Positions 1 to 11,800 of a DNA stretch of 64,000 nucleotides are shown here, one piece after another. The stretch lies in NCBI GenBank assembly GCA_944472155.2, contig OX235277.1:35412804-35476803 (forward strand). Reading direction: 5' to 3'. A program made the translations under genes and the position numbers. Positions within the stretch are counted from its first letter, which is position 1. Each line of letters starts with the position of its first letter. Source of the stretch: Trichobilharzia szidati. Its lineage: Eukaryota; Platyhelminthes; Trematoda; Strigeidida; Schistosomatidae. Under the pieces are notes generated by a model. The model saw nothing but the letters and a program-made list of their open reading frames with translations. It was not told where the DNA came from and made no database searches.

Positions 1-525
1 ATGGGGAACTCTGTCGAAGGCTTTTGTTATATCAAAATATAGCACAATTACTAGTTCTCTGTTGTCCCTAATTCATGTAACTTCGTTGAAAAAGTCTATG
101 TGACACGTCACACATGATCTCTTTTTGCGAAATCCGTGTTGTGATGGATTGATAAGTTCATGTTCTAGTAAGTTATCTGACACTTGGTCTTTAATCACTT
201 TATCCATTATTCGTGATATTACCGGTGTTATATTGATAGGTCTATAGTTGCATGAACTGCTTTTGGCCCCTGCTTTGTGCTTAGGTAATATGTATGTGGT
301 TTTCCACACTTCAGGATAAGTTCCAGTTTCCAACGAGAGTAAATATTCTAAGTAACAAGACTACCATTTCCGTGATACCATTTTTGTAAATGACAGATGG
401 TATGTCGTCTGTTCCAGTACTACCATTAGACTTCAATGTCTTAATCGCTGAGTCTATATTTTGTATATTAAAGTCTATTTCGCCTAATTTGTGGTTACTT
501 TCACATGGCACATGGCATCAATCCA
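1..525 (-). pseudogene. CR1-like non-LTR retrotransposon, RT fragment (cut by window edge)
   Basis: On the minus strand this reads as the N-terminal half of a CR1-type reverse transcriptase. Visible blocks are the fingers motif NYRPINITP, then SQHGFRKKRS, then at the very edge the motif-A block FDITKAFDRVP with its catalytic aspartate. The segment upstream of the RT (311-511) is in another frame, and a TGA interrupts the reading frame just before motif A, so this is a frameshifted relic. It belongs to the same family as the degenerate copies inside the palindrome arms. The rest of the copy lies outside the window. Confidence 0.8.
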
Positions 526-527
526 TG

Positions 528-715
528 AAATCCTTGACAGTTGAACAGAGTCAGGTAGGCAGATGCAGACTTTCGGGTTGGGGCCCTCGGGACTTTAGGA
601 ATCAATGGCTGGAGACAATAGGTGACATGGCTCAAGCAGAGAACCGAACGGAATGGAGACGCGCGGCTGAAGCCCTATGTTCCTCTAGTAATTAAAGGAA
701 ATAATAATAATGATG
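528..715 (+). pseudogene. RTE-like retrotransposon 3' end (ORF2 C-terminus plus AAT-type tail)
   Basis: The plus strand encodes the C-terminal pattern of RTE-clade ORF2 proteins, WLETIGDMAQAENRTEWRR followed by ALCSSSN and a stop near 693. It is followed directly by a short AATAATAATAATGATG tail, as expected for an RTE 3' end. Only the last ~55 codons remain. The outer boundary of the left palindrome arm (635) falls inside this relic. Confidence 0.65.
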
Positions 716-1029
716 CCACAGCTTGGGTATAAACTCTCTGAAAACAAGCTCATTGTACTTTAGAAGGATATCTTACTGTATATATCAGAACCACAGCATA
801 AATAAATATTACTATACTTTCTCTTTTCTTCTACATACTTTATGTACTTTGGCGTTTGCATTTAACTTCTTCGGTTTCTATTGCCAGCATTACCCTATAT
901 AGGTGTGAAAATCATCATCATTCGTTTCTCCCTAATTTTTCATTTTATTTTGTTATTATACACTTTTTGACACCATAAACTTGAACTAACCGTTAGCATG
1001 TAACACTTAAATTCAATGACAATAAACTC

Positions 1030-1260
1030 TTAGTAATAGAAAAGGGGAATGAACCCTGCGGTTATCACATATTGTTTGTTCAAATTATTATTATTTGCTG
1101 GCTGCCTCTGCACCTCTCTTTCTGTTTCCTTCTGTCTTCTCTTTTCGAAGGTATTGCTTTGGAGCGCTAAGTACAGTAATGCTGCTTTCTGCGTTTGTAC
1201 TACTTGAACGATATTCGAAATATTGTTAGCACCTATGATGAATAACGGAACAAATTCCAT
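1030..1260 (-). pseudogene. Possible RTE 3' fragment (left arm)
   Basis: A 76-codon open frame ends in a basic stretch (KRRQKETEREVQRQ) and an AATAATAAT run. This resembles the end of an RTE ORF2 with its short tail. No catalytic motif is present. An identical copy sits at 20,670-20,900 in the right arm on the plus strand. The family assignment is tentative. Confidence 0.3.
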
Positions 1261-1289
1261 TCTGAGATCTGTTTATCATCGCAAAGTTG

Positions 1290-1500
1290 GTCCCTTGTAT
1301 CTGCTAATACCAAAATAATGCTGTCCTTACCCTCTACTGTGGAGTGTTACAAATTTTCGAGACCTTAATAATTGGTCCAATGATAATGATCCTAAGCTCT
1401 GCATCCTGTGTGTCATACTCTAGCACCTGTGTATCACCTCTCTTACCTTCTATTAACGCAAACTTTCGTAACTCCCGCATGAAGTTGACTGGCTGTAAGT
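1290..1500 (-). other. Exon-like open block in the left arm (mirror 20,430-20,640)
   Basis: On the minus strand a splice-acceptor-like CTTACAG is followed by about 50 open codons beginning PVNFMRELRKFALIEGKR and ending at TAG. Its mirror in the right arm is on the plus strand. I cannot place it in a family. It could be an orphan host exon or a piece of a retrotransposon ORF. The only coding evidence is the open frame next to an acceptor-like site. Confidence 0.25.
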
Positions 1501-2069
1501 ATATTACAGATTAAAAATTTAGACTTCTAACTTATCCAATTAAAGTAAGCATCAAAACTTCTTTAAACGTTTCCAGAGCATTTTTCAATTTTTCAGGTCA
1601 TAAAACAGTGTTCCATTTCCAATTGCTCCGGTCAAACATGATCATGCCTGTACAAACGGTATGTCAAACATGTAAATCACGAAAAATACCCATTTATTCA
1701 TAAGTAAAAACACAGTTTTTGTTCAGCGAAGAAATTTCTTTTCAACGACTTCATTTTCAAGCTGTACAGTTGTATTTATATTACAGAAAAGGTCATTAAG
1801 TGGCACTAAATAATTGTTCAGTCAATATACATATATGTGATAAGAATAACAATTATTAAAATGTTATAAGGGGTAGAGTTGAAGTGGATAAATTACAAAA
1901 TTATTAAAGATTGTTTTATAAGTGAATTGAAAAATGTTTTAAAAATGTCAAGTGTTGTCTAAAAATTTTATAAAATAACAGTACGATTACGATAAGAATG
2001 AAGATGTGAAGTGAAGTGGAAAGAATTCAAGTGGTAAAATAAAATAAAGTAAAAACTAGAAAGAACATT

Positions 2070-3820
2070 ACTACGACCAAGGTAAAGAAAGGGGTTTGAC
2101 AAAACGTTTTTGAACACATAATTTAGGTTTCTGTTCATGCATAGCTAAAGCTTCGGCTATGCATAAGTGAAGAAAACGTAAACTTTTGGATCGATTCGAT
2201 TTTGCCATGTGGATAACCTTGAAAGATGAATCACGTGGGGCTAAATGACCTGACTCTAACAGGTGATCACAGATAGACGACTTCGCAGTTCTACGTTCGC
2301 CTTACATTAACCAGACTGGATAGTGTTCAGCTACACGTTTTCGGAGATTACGCTTACAACGTCCAATATAAACAGCTCCACAAGAGCAGGTAAAAGAGCA
2401 AATACACATGGATGTGGACAAAAGCGGTAATCTAGCCTTGACGCATTGTCTAATCATATTTCGGCTGGTAAAAACTAGTTGTAAGTCAGCTGCAGGAAAA
2501 GTACGTTTAATACATTTAGATAAACGACTTTTAATCAATTCCGAAATGGTGTCACCTTTGAATGCCAGACTCATAAACAGTTTCTTCCTCGGCACTGTAA
2601 TTTGTCTGGGGGCGTGTTCTTTCTTGATGTTACGTTCGATAAACCTTGTAGGATAACCATTATTAAGGAGATTTGATCGAAGTTTATCTAGTTCACTATC
2701 GATTGTCTCTGCAGAGCAGATTTTACGAATTCTAGAGCATAAGTAATGAATAAGATTTCTCTTTCTCCCTAACGGTACCCAACTGTTGAAGTTAGTGTAC
2801 TGCCCAGTGAATGATGGCTTTCGGTAAATCGACCTTAGCAACGTACCATTCTCTCTTCTGTCTAGCTTTACATCAAGGAAGTGAAATGAGGAATTCGACT
2901 CTTCTTCGACCGTGAAAAGCAAAGATGGGTGAGAACCATTAAATATTCCAAGAAGTTCAGCAGTTGAAGAGTTTTCGTCACATACAATGAAAGTGTCATC
3001 TATATATCTTTTATACATAGACAAACTACCGATGGTTTCCTTTAGTGGGCCATTCTCTAAGCTAGCCATGAAGACGTCCGCTAAGAACGGTCCTAAAGTA
3101 GACCCCATTGCGACTCCATCCTTTTGATTGTAGATGACATCATTAAATCTAAATTGCACATTCAGTGTGCATCTCAATAATAGTTGTTGAAGATTTTCAG
3201 TTGGTAACCCAATGTTCATGCTATTTGAATCAATAAACTCACATAGATAGTAGATAGTGTCTACTAGTGGTACATTTGTGAACAAAGAACAAACATCCAG
3301 CGAAACCATATGCTTACCAGACACATTAATTTCATCAACACAACTGACAAAGTCAAAAGTGTCCGGAAGACTATGTTCGCATAGATTTAATCTCACTGGT
3401 TCCAGAATTTCCGCAAGCCGTTTAGCGGTGGGGTGATACGGTGAATTCAGCATATCCAATACAGGTCGCAGAGGGACATCATCTTTGTGCACCTTTGGAA
3501 GACCATATAAACGGGGGATAGTTGAACCAGATGGTTTAAGCTGATCAAACATATATGGAGTAATGACGCATTCTTGCTTTAGTTTTGTCAAAGTTTTTGA
3601 TAATTCTTTCTCAGTGTTCTCTGTCTTGTCTTTTTGATCGGGTGATTTTTGAAATGTTTCTTCATCACTCAGAATGGTACATAATTTGTTGACATAGTCA
3701 TCACGATTAAGAATGAAAATACGTGATCCTTTGTCTGGACGAATCAGTATTATGTTTTTGTTGTTAAGCAATTCATTAAGCTGTCTTTTGTGTTGTTTTC
3801 ATAACATGTAAATGCCTAAT
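2070..3820 (-). mobile_element. Penelope-like element, 5'-truncated (left arm)
   Basis: The insert interrupts the endonuclease region of a degenerate CR1-like copy near 3,820. It begins inside the protein, just upstream of the DKG motif, so it is 5'-truncated. Its RT frame runs 3,771-2,302. Past the stop codon the same frame continues to about 2,072 with residues (GERRTAKSSICDHLLESGHL) that fit the rest of the GIY-YIG endonuclease region of Penelope-like proteins. The 3' border is not sharp by eye. Confidence 0.75.
2302..3771 (-). CDS. Penelope-like RT with partial GIY-YIG domain (left arm copy)
   Basis: A 489-residue open frame. RT landmarks in order are RPDKGSR (11-17), YGLPKVHKD (89-97), motif A SLDVCSLFTNVPL (157-169), motif B VAMGSTLGP (220-228), motif C YIDD (256-259), a FHFLD block, and YRKPSFTGQYTNFNSWVPL. 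This combination is diagnostic of Penelope-like elements. The C-terminus starts a GIY-YIG module (AVYIGRCKR, ~465-473), but a TAA cuts it after EHYPVWLM. The stop is also in the right-arm copy, so it predates the arm duplication. The copy differs from its partner at three residues (F/L, E/K, R/K). The protein would copy RNA at a nicked target, but truncation makes autonomous activity unlikely. Confidence 0.85.
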   Translation of the reverse strand: MLNNKNIILIRPDKGSRIFILNRDDYVNKLCTILSDEETFQKSPDQKDKTENTEKELSKTLTKLKQECVITPYMFDQLKPSGSTIPRLYGLPKVHKDDVPLRPVLDMLNSPYHPTAKRLAEILEPVRLNLCEHSLPDTFDFVSCVDEINVSGKHMVSLDVCSLFTNVPLVDTIYYLCEFIDSNSMNIGLPTENLQQLLLRCTLNVQFRFNDVIYNQKDGVAMGSTLGPFLADVFMASLENGPLKETIGSLSMYKRYIDDTFIVCDENSSTAELLGIFNGSHPSLLFTVEEESNSSFHFLDVKLDRRENGTLLRSIYRKPSFTGQYTNFNSWVPLGRKRNLIHYLCSRIRKICSAETIDSELDKLRSNLLNNGYPTRFIERNIKKEHAPRQITVPRKKLFMSLAFKGDTISELIKSRLSKCIKRTFPAADLQLVFTSRNMIRQCVKARLPLLSTSMCICSFTCSCGAVYIGRCKRNLRKRVAEHYPVWLM

Positions 3821-6600
3821 TTACGTGCATGTCATTAGGTTCCCTATTTTCTAGCTATAATACAGTAAGTGTGTCCGGGAAGTACATTGGGCAGCCACCT
3901 CCACTACAACTGTTCCTGTCACATCCAAAGTGTGTACCCATCGATGCTTATCTCTTCGTTTGATATATTTAGTGATACCAGGATTCAGTAATAATGATTA
4001 TTGGGGGTCTATATTCCAGCGTGTGTGCCCTGAGCATCGTAGTTTGTATAGGTTACATCTAGCATTAATAAGGGTTAAGTAAAGTTAGGAGTTGAAGTAG
4101 TGTTTGAAGTGTTTAAGCTCGTCAATCAGGCTCAAGTGTTGATCGGCATCCACTGGTTCCGCATGGCATAACAACCCTATGCTGCAATTAGTGTGAGTAC
4201 CATGTTAACCTATGTCTATCAAGTTACCACCTATTTCTTTTAGTGAATAATAAGTTTTATTATTGGATTCACTATATGATGAGTTGGTTCTGGACTTCGG
4301 TGGGAGTTCTTATTTGGCCTATGCTTGTACAAGCATTGGGTGTGACTAATAATTCCGTGTGCACTAGCCTGTGTCTGTTTTCCTCCTGATAGGGAGCCGA
4401 CATTAGTGGTACGGGTTCAGAAGAGTCGACGTCCTCATCAGTTGTTTGGTTAGTGCTGACAGAGATGTGGTGGATAAAAAATCATTGGTACCTTGTAATG
4501 CCCATGACTTTTTAATCTGCCCATTGTTTGGAGACATTCTAAGTGACCTTACATGGGTTTCGTTACGTGCATTGCTGCACTGTGGTTTGATTCTCAGAAG
4601 ACTTGTCCCGTACATTCTGTCGAAGTTTGTTTGTGTGTCATACTTTGAACACCTAGAGTGGTTGGTGGCAGAACTCTGAGTGTTGTCACTTGTACTATTT
4701 TGCGTGATGGTGTCACTACGTCAGCTACTGGTGTGACTTGGCATAGTATGCGAGCAAGTTGTGTCGTTATTGTCCGTGGACCCTGTGGCCTAATATGTGT
4801 TTATAATTTGGTTGTTAGCATAGTTTTGAATATTATTTACTTTAGAGCGTGGATTATTCTCAGGAGTTTGAAAATGTTGGGGAATTTTCGTTATGAGTGG
4901 AGTCGATGGACGCGAACATTGAACGTTTGTTCATTGACCTCGGCGGGCAACTCGAAGGCGCGAATGGTTCAATCGTATACAAATTGGAAGAAGACGAAAG
5001 AATACGCATAAAAGAAAACTGTATTCACTTGTTAACATTTATTTCTAGACTTGTAACTATCTAGACTTTAATTGCCAAACAATACAAGTTCCTAAAGTAC
5101 TGGTGTTGTGGAGTTAAAGTCGAGAAAGTCCTAGTAATTATCGGTTTGGAGCGTCTTCGCAAATAATAGGAACTTAGGGTTAAGTTCCTCGACAAATGAT
5201 ATCTTTTGGCATGTTTTGCAACTGATTTCGTTTTGAGTTCTCACGTTTTGGCTAGAGGAGGATGTTGTCGACTTACAAGAGGGACTTTTATCTCTCATAG
5301 GGCTATCCAGAGACATCTAGATCCATGGTAGAGGGATGAGAGGTTAATTTAGGAGTAAGATTATAGTTCACAAGTGTTTCGTTTGGTTTCGTGTTCTGTG
5401 GAGCTATTTTTGTGAGATTCGAAATAGGAGAGGCTATGAGTTCTATGGTGTTGGCCGTGTGTTTATCTATTTTGGTGACTTGGAGTGCCTTCCAATATCC
5501 AATATCCTGAATACGAGCTTGTATAAACCAGTGATTTCTTTGTGCTCGCATCTTGATTGTAAGGTAGAGGTTCCAGATATTGCTATTAGGTTAAGTGAGG
5601 TGATTGTAAGCACTCCTTTCAATCACTGTCTTATATACTACAACTTTTATTTGTTTGTAGCTTGTGTTTTGTAATAAGATACGTTGTGTATTGGTTAACT
5701 TCTTAGCCTCTGTCTGTTTTTCAAACTGAAGGCGTATAGGGCAGCAGTGGTCGTGCCGACTCTTTTTCAGTCTGTAACATTTTGTTTGGGAGTTAGGCAT
5801 TTTCGCCGCCCTAAGTAAGATGCTTTGAACCTTTTTCAACCCCTCATTATCTGGTATATTGTAGACTATCACACTTAGTTTAGTATCTAGTCTTTTGATA
5901 ACCTCAGTTGTGATGAAATTTATCAAGTTGTCTACCTTAGTTCCTGATTCTGTGTCAAGTTCGCCAGGGTTTATGGTCCTGGTCAGGATGTTCAGAGGTG
6001 CAAGTTCACAGACCTGTGATTTAATGTCACTAATCTGTGTTGGTAGTTCAGACATGCAGGCTAAATTTTCTGTACATCCTGTATTCATAACTTTACTACA
6101 CCTTATGTCCCGCATCTGAGTCTTCAGCTCTTCTACGGACAGCTTTATTCATTCTATTTCTGAAGTAAGTGTTGAAGCTGGACTTGGTATCTGAAGTTTT
6201 GTGACACGTACATAAGCTGAATTGAACAGGTCTATGTCAGGACCAAGTGCTGAGTTTGTAGAAGCAATGCTACAACTAGTTGTTAGAATAGTTTTGCAAT
6301 CAGTTCCAGCCACAGTAGATGGTAATGACACAACAGCTCGGCGCTTGCGATGTATTGGCAAGATGTGCGTCTCACTTTCATATTTTGTGGCAGTTGTGTT
6401 GCGAGTATATATGTGATATCAGTCGTCAAGTTAACAGGTGACTGAGTTCTTGGCCTTTTCGTATGATTAACCATAACTAATTAATGAAATATTTATTGGT
6501 TACAATTATGGAACTGGAGAAACACTTGTCCGAGTCTCACAGCAAAAATAGAAATATATAGAGGTCAAGCTAAAATGTAACGCAAACGTTGAACATACCG
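3820..6600 (-). pseudogene. Degenerate CR1-like copy: ORF1 and start of ORF2 (left arm)
   Basis: Read on the minus strand from ~6,600, a 5' UTR-like stretch is followed by an ORF1 beginning MVNHTKRPRTQSPVN at 6,474, clearly related to the intact ORF1 in the spacer (MVNQSKKQRTQSPVK). Further pieces at 6,115-5,591 (RRM-like VYNIPDNEGLKKVQ region) and downstream are in different frames. The endonuclease region ends at GGGCPMYF where the Penelope-like element is inserted. Many stops and frameshifts are present. Confidence 0.75.
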
Positions 6601-7975
6601 CGTCGTGTATTTTGGCCCGTGGTTTCTGAAGCTCTTACATAGGAATTGGCTTTGATATCGCTTGCAAACTTTATTAGTGTGCCATCAAGTACCTTTTCAA
6701 AGGAGGCCAATATGCTAGCTAGCCACATTTCCGTAGGTAGTTTGTTTTATATTTGGGGATATCCAATCAAGAAGAACTTTTGCCTGGTGACTGCTTTACA
6801 TTGCTCTATAGCCACTGTACCTTTAGTGTGTCTAAGGTTATTTCCAATGTCGTCTGAAAGCGGGGTATACACTATTTGGTTAAGAAGCTCATAGAAGAGA
6901 ACCAAATTTAGTCGCACCTGTCTTAACCATAGTGTTTTGAGTCCTAGAATCTCACGTCTAGTGGAGTAGTTTGTGTCGTTTCGGTTCCGAGTACTTTTAC
7001 TGTGAATTACCTCTGTACTCCTTCTATTTATGGTTAGTCTTCTATGCCTATACTACTGAGTATGGATGAGCAGTAATCTTGGAGTGGGTGCACACAAACC
7101 TTGCACAGTAGTATTCTGGATTCAATTCTGTAGAAGCTCCTGAGTAGGAAACCAATTAGCCTGCGTGATTTCGATACTCGTTTCGAGATATGCTCTGAGG
7201 ATGATAGGTAATGTAAATATTTCAGTCCTAGGTCTAATACAGATTTGAGTCTGGGGATTTTGTGGCCATGAATTACTACGTCAGGTTCTAGGTCAAAACA
7301 GCCTATGCAGGGCCAGCCACACTTTTTGGACATTGAACTCGAGTCCCCAGATGTCACACCATCTATCCATTTTTATTGATTCTTTATGTAAAGAGTTTAC
7401 AGTTGTGCCGATATCTGTATTTGTGCATGTTTAAATCACTTTTAAGTTGTCTGTATACCGTATTGATTTGTCTGTGCTAAAGATTCACATATACTGTTTG
7501 TGTATTATGAAAAGGGGGGCCTAATACACCCCCCTGGATGACGCCACTGCTAATTCGTCTAGGCCTGGAGGTCATCGAGCCAACTTTTGTTGTCTGATAT
7601 ATATCACAGAAAGATGATTTTATCCAGTTGTTGTGTATCCCTAGTGGGCATAACCTGCTGACTAACCGACTGTGGAACTCTGTCAAAGGCTTTCCTTATA
7701 TCAATATAAAGGATAATTACTAGTTCTCTCCTATCTCCTCTGTGGGCGGCTCCGTTGAAAATGTTTATATGGCAAGTGGCGCACGATCTATTCTTGATGA
7801 GTCCGTGTTGTGACTGGTTAATGAGTTTGTGTTTTAGAAAGTAGCCTGACATTTGGTCTTTGATTACATTCTCCATGATCCTTGTTATTACAGGTGTTAT
7901 ATTGTTAGGCCTATAATTGCATGCACTAGTTTTGGCTCCTGCTTTATGCTTAGGTAGTATCTATGTATTTTTCAA
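6600..7975 (-). pseudogene. Degenerate CR1-like ORF2 C-terminal half (left arm)
   Basis: The minus strand carries fragments of RT motif A (DIRKAFDRVPQ), motif B (SGVIQGGVLGPP) and the thumb and C-terminal region (RLKSVLDLGLKYL, then an LPTEMW block) in different frames. On the minus strand this copy lies directly upstream of the 5' UTR of the neighbouring copy, in the same orientation. It is truncated at the inner arm edge. Confidence 0.75.
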
Positions 7976-8230
7976 TTATATATATATTTATTCCTGTTAA
8001 TGCAGGAACATACCAATTGTACAGGCATGGATAAGTTATTATATAAATTACAGTTTGTTTGTTCAGTCTAACATTAGAGTCAGTCAGAACAGTCTGCAAA
8101 ATAGTCTGTCTGTGTAACACATAAAGAGATATAGAAATATTGTCTTCGCATTAACAAAAAAACCAGACTTCAGATGAATGTGATACAAATATCTGGGAAA
8201 AATAAAGCTTGAAGTCAATTCTATAAAACT
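7976..8230 (+). repeat. Dispersed repeat at the inner edge of the left arm
   Basis: The sequence around ACCAATTGTACAGGCATGGA and AGAGATATAG..ATTGTCTT..GCATTAACAAAAAAA recurs in reverse complement at 34,320-34,590. Similarity is clear but diverged. No coding potential was seen. It may be the non-coding end of a transposon, and its left end coincides exactly with the arm boundary. Confidence 0.6.
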
Positions 8231-8376
8231 TTGTTGTGAACAGCATCCGTGAGATAAAGTTTATTGATGTATTATTTTGATTCAATAATGTATTTATTCC
8301 ATTTTTGTCAGCAGTCATATCGTAGTTTTATAATAGGAAAGAAATTTGATCTTTGATACGAAAATTAGATAAGGTC

Positions 8377-8655
8377 ATGTTAGATTGTTTTACTGCATCA
8401 AATGGGGGCAATTCTAGAACTATCCATTTGCGCCATTTGCGTCAGCATGGCAGACTGTACATGTAAGTTGAGTAATACATTGATAACTGTTTGAAAACCA
8501 GTTGCTTCTTTATTTCAGATCAAGAATACTCCTTGTACAGAATGTTAGCCAGCGTTTTCAAGTGGTTGCATCGGATCGTTCATGGAATTTGAGTTTGAAT
8601 TTACTTAAATGGTCATTTCAGATTGGATGTTGGGTTGTTCGACCTCAACCAGGAG
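8377..8655 (+). other. Two exon-like blocks of an unknown gene in the palindrome spacer
   Basis: The block 8,377-8,462 is open (MLDCFTASNGGNSRTIHLRH...) and ends at a good donor (AT|GTAAGT). A 56-nt intron-like stretch ends TTATTTCAG, and 8,519-8,655 continues in frame for 46 codons (including QRFQVVASDRSWNLSL) to a possible donor GG|GTATAT. Together about 74 open codons joined over a canonical short intron suggest real exons rather than repeat sequence. The first exon's 5' end and any further exons are not visible. I do not recognise the protein. It could be a trapped fragment of a host gene. Confidence 0.5.
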
Positions 8656-8847
8656 GTATATAGAAGATTACGCTCAGCAGGGAGATAAAGTATGTAAATA
8701 TGAAAAGAACTTTATTATTTTATGTACATATAAATGTTTATAAATGTATATCATTGTATAGTAAACACTACCCATAATCTAGTTGTTTTTCATGTAATTT
8801 TGCGAAGTCTTAGAGTTTATTTAGTGTCGTAATATTTAGTAATGAGT

Positions 8848-11800
8848 CTAGGCGTTATAGTGTGCTAATAGCTCATGCGTTTTGGAAATAAGTGGTGCGG
8901 TGTGATTGGCATAGTCATTGGGATGAAGCCGTTTATATAGCAAGCGTTTGAAGGTTATAATAGAGTGACAGGTCCTTATTTCTAGGGGTAAACTGTTCCA
9001 GATCTTAGAGTACATGACTATGAAGAAGTTTGCACGGAGTGCTGTTTTACAGTTTTTCCTAGATACTTTGCACGTTTGGTTACGAAGGTTGTAAGAGCCT
9101 TCCGGTGAGAACTGTATCTCCTTGCTGTCTGAGAATGATATTTTATGCAAGACTTTAAAGAAGAATGTTAGGTTAATGCTCAGTCGTCTCATCCAGAGTG
9201 GGTCGATACCTAGAGTTATACACCTTGATGTGTAGTCCTTTTCGCAGTCAAATCCTAGTAGTTTAGACGTGAAGTATCGTTGGACACTTTCTATTTTAAG
9301 TTTGTCACTTACGCGAGTGCTGCTGAGAATAAATGGACAATATTCAAGTAGTGGTCTGACACAAGTTTTATATAATAATAGCTTCGCCTCGTAGTTGTGG
9401 AAATTCCTGAGTATGCATCCTAGGAGCATCCTCGATTTACGCGTCTGTGTCGCCACTTGCTCGGAAAATGTCAAGTCACTAGAGTACCTGAGTCCTAGGT
9501 CAACAACACTTTGGAGTTTAGGCAAGTCAAGAGATTCAAGTACCAGTTTAATATTTATTGAGGGTGCACCGAAACAGATCCAACCACATTTTTTAAGGTT
9601 GAATTTTAGGTTCCATGTGGAGGACCATGCAGTTACTCGATCTAGTTCTTCCTGAACAGCTTTCTGAAAGTACCCTAAGTCATCACAGTGGAATGTGTAA
9701 GCTACTTTAAGATCATCTGCGAAGATGAATGGTTTACCAAGTGAGAAACAGCTGCATATGTCGTTGACATATAGAGTGAATAGGAGGGGGCCTAAGACGC
9801 TACCTTGAACTACTCCAGAAGTGACTGGACTAGGTTTAGAGTTTACAGAACCCAGTCTAACTACTTGGGACCTATTGTTAAGGAATGATTCAATCCATCC
9901 TAATAATGGGTTACTTATTCCTAAAGAGTTAAGCTTATTTATTAGAAGCAAATGGTCAACGCGGTCAAAGGCTTTGGATATGTCGAAGTAGATGACTAGT
10001 ACTAGTTGTTGTTTGTCTCGGCTGCTAGTTATATAGTTAAAGAAGTCAAGGTGACATGTCGTGCATGATCTGGATTTTAGAAATCCATGTTGGTTTGGAC
10101 TTAGAATATTGCAGCTGAGCATATGTTTGAGGATATCATCTTTAACTATTCGTTCAATGATTCTAGATACTATGGGTGTAATATTGATTGGCCTATAGTT
10201 GTTGACTTCAGTTTTTGATCCGGATTTGTGTTTAGGTACTATAAATGTCGTTTTCCATTTATCTGGATAGGTTTGGCTTTCTAGGGACATTGCAAAAATC
10301 TTAAGTAATAAAACGGAAATGTCAGAACCACCGTGTTTATAAAGATACGATGGTATACCGTCAAAACCGGCACTACTAGAGCTTTTAAGAGTATTAATGG
10401 CTTGGTTAATATTAGAGTAAGTGAAATGAACTGTAGTGATTTGTTTCAGCGTTGAAGATGAAGGGAGTTCTATTTTAGATTGTAAACCGAGAAGTGGACT
10501 TGTAGGCTTAAGGTAGTTAGCTGCAAACGTCTCATTAAACAGTTCACACATGTCTGCATGGTTGCTGTATAGTTTGCCCTTGTTTATAAGGAGAGAAATT
10601 TTATGGCTTTGGCGATTCATTCGTTTCTTTAGGATTTCTGATAGAGCACCTACTCTGGTGGTGCTGGCTAGTGCGGTGCATTCTTCATTTCTCATACGCA
10701 AGTTATGAGCTTGCGAGATGGAGCTAAGAGTACTAAGTATTGACCCTAGTGTACTAAAGTCGTGTCGCCTGAAGTAACTTGTTGACAGTCTTTTCAGTTT
10801 CCTACTATCCTTTGGCTTTATGAATGTCTTTCTATGTGGGGAAAACTTTAGTGTTTGAAATGGGATGACAGCATCTAAGCATGTGTTGGAGTTATAGTAA
10901 AAGATGTCTAGAGCTTTCGAGAGGCTATCAGTATAGAAGTACTCACTCCATTCTGAGGATCTTAGCATTGACTTTACTAGAGTCCAGTCTGCCTTACTGT
11001 AGTTCCTGTAAGTTATTTGTTGTGAAGTAGGGGTATGGGTTGCATTGCTACTTGACGGAAGTGGCAGTGCACACAGCACTGTTTTGTGGTCACTCCCTGA
11101 AAACTCAGAACCTACTAGGGTAGAAAGGGGGCTTATATTGTGGCAGAAGATTAAGTCTAGTACGTTATTACCTCTTGTAGGGGTTGTGACAGTCTGCTTC
11201 CAGCCAAGTATATCCAGTGTGCCTAAGAACTTATCAAGTTTAGTTGGACCTGTGGGTATTTCCCAGTTGATTTCTGGTAAGTTAAAGTCTCCACATAGGA
11301 TCTTATGATCGTAGTGGAGGGTGGATAATTGTTCTAGAGTATTAATAAGTTGGGTCTCGTAATTACTAAAGGTGCCAGGTGCTCTGTAGGTGCATCCAAT
11401 TAATACTATTGCGTTATTTAAGTGTAAGTTAACCCATAAAGTCTCAGGCATGTCAAGTGTACTACTTTCTAGCTGTGATACAGTAAGTACATTCAGAAAG
11501 TACATAAGACAACCCCCTCCCTTACCACCTTCCCTGTCACACCGAAAGTGTGTATAGTTATCTAAGCTTATATCTTCATCCAGTATGTTCGAGTTACACC
11601 AGGATTCAGTGATGACAATTATAGGGGGTTTGTATATTACTGTGAGTGCTCTGAGCATCGGCAGTTTATTTAGAACAGATCTAGCATTTATGAGGATTAG
11701 GTAAAGATGAGATTTCAAATAGCATTTGAAGTACTTAAGTTCGTTAATCAGCCCCGAATGTGGTTCAGCACCCAGTAGTACTGTTTGACATGACGACCCT

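Larger units (their letters stand above)
635..7975. repeat. Left arm of a 7.34-kb inverted repeat
   Basis: Position p here is the reverse complement of position 21,930-p in the right arm. Matching stops at 634/21,296 on the outside and at 7,976/13,954 on the inside. I noticed nine substitutions between arms (eight transitions, one transversion) and no indel, since the coordinate sum stays constant along the arm. The inner edge ends abruptly at a different repeat, whereas the matching right-arm edge runs on seamlessly into the same CR1-like copy. That suggests the left arm is the derived copy. A false duplication in the assembly cannot be excluded. Confidence 0.95.

Noticed and set aside
390..695. 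101-codon protein on the plus strand
   Set aside because: Only its 3' half is meaningful (RTE C-terminus). The 5' half is antisense to the CR1-like RT fragment.
2408..2656. Plus-strand 82-codon frame in the left arm (and mirror 19,274-19,522)
   Set aside because: It is antisense to the Penelope-like RT and has no independent support.
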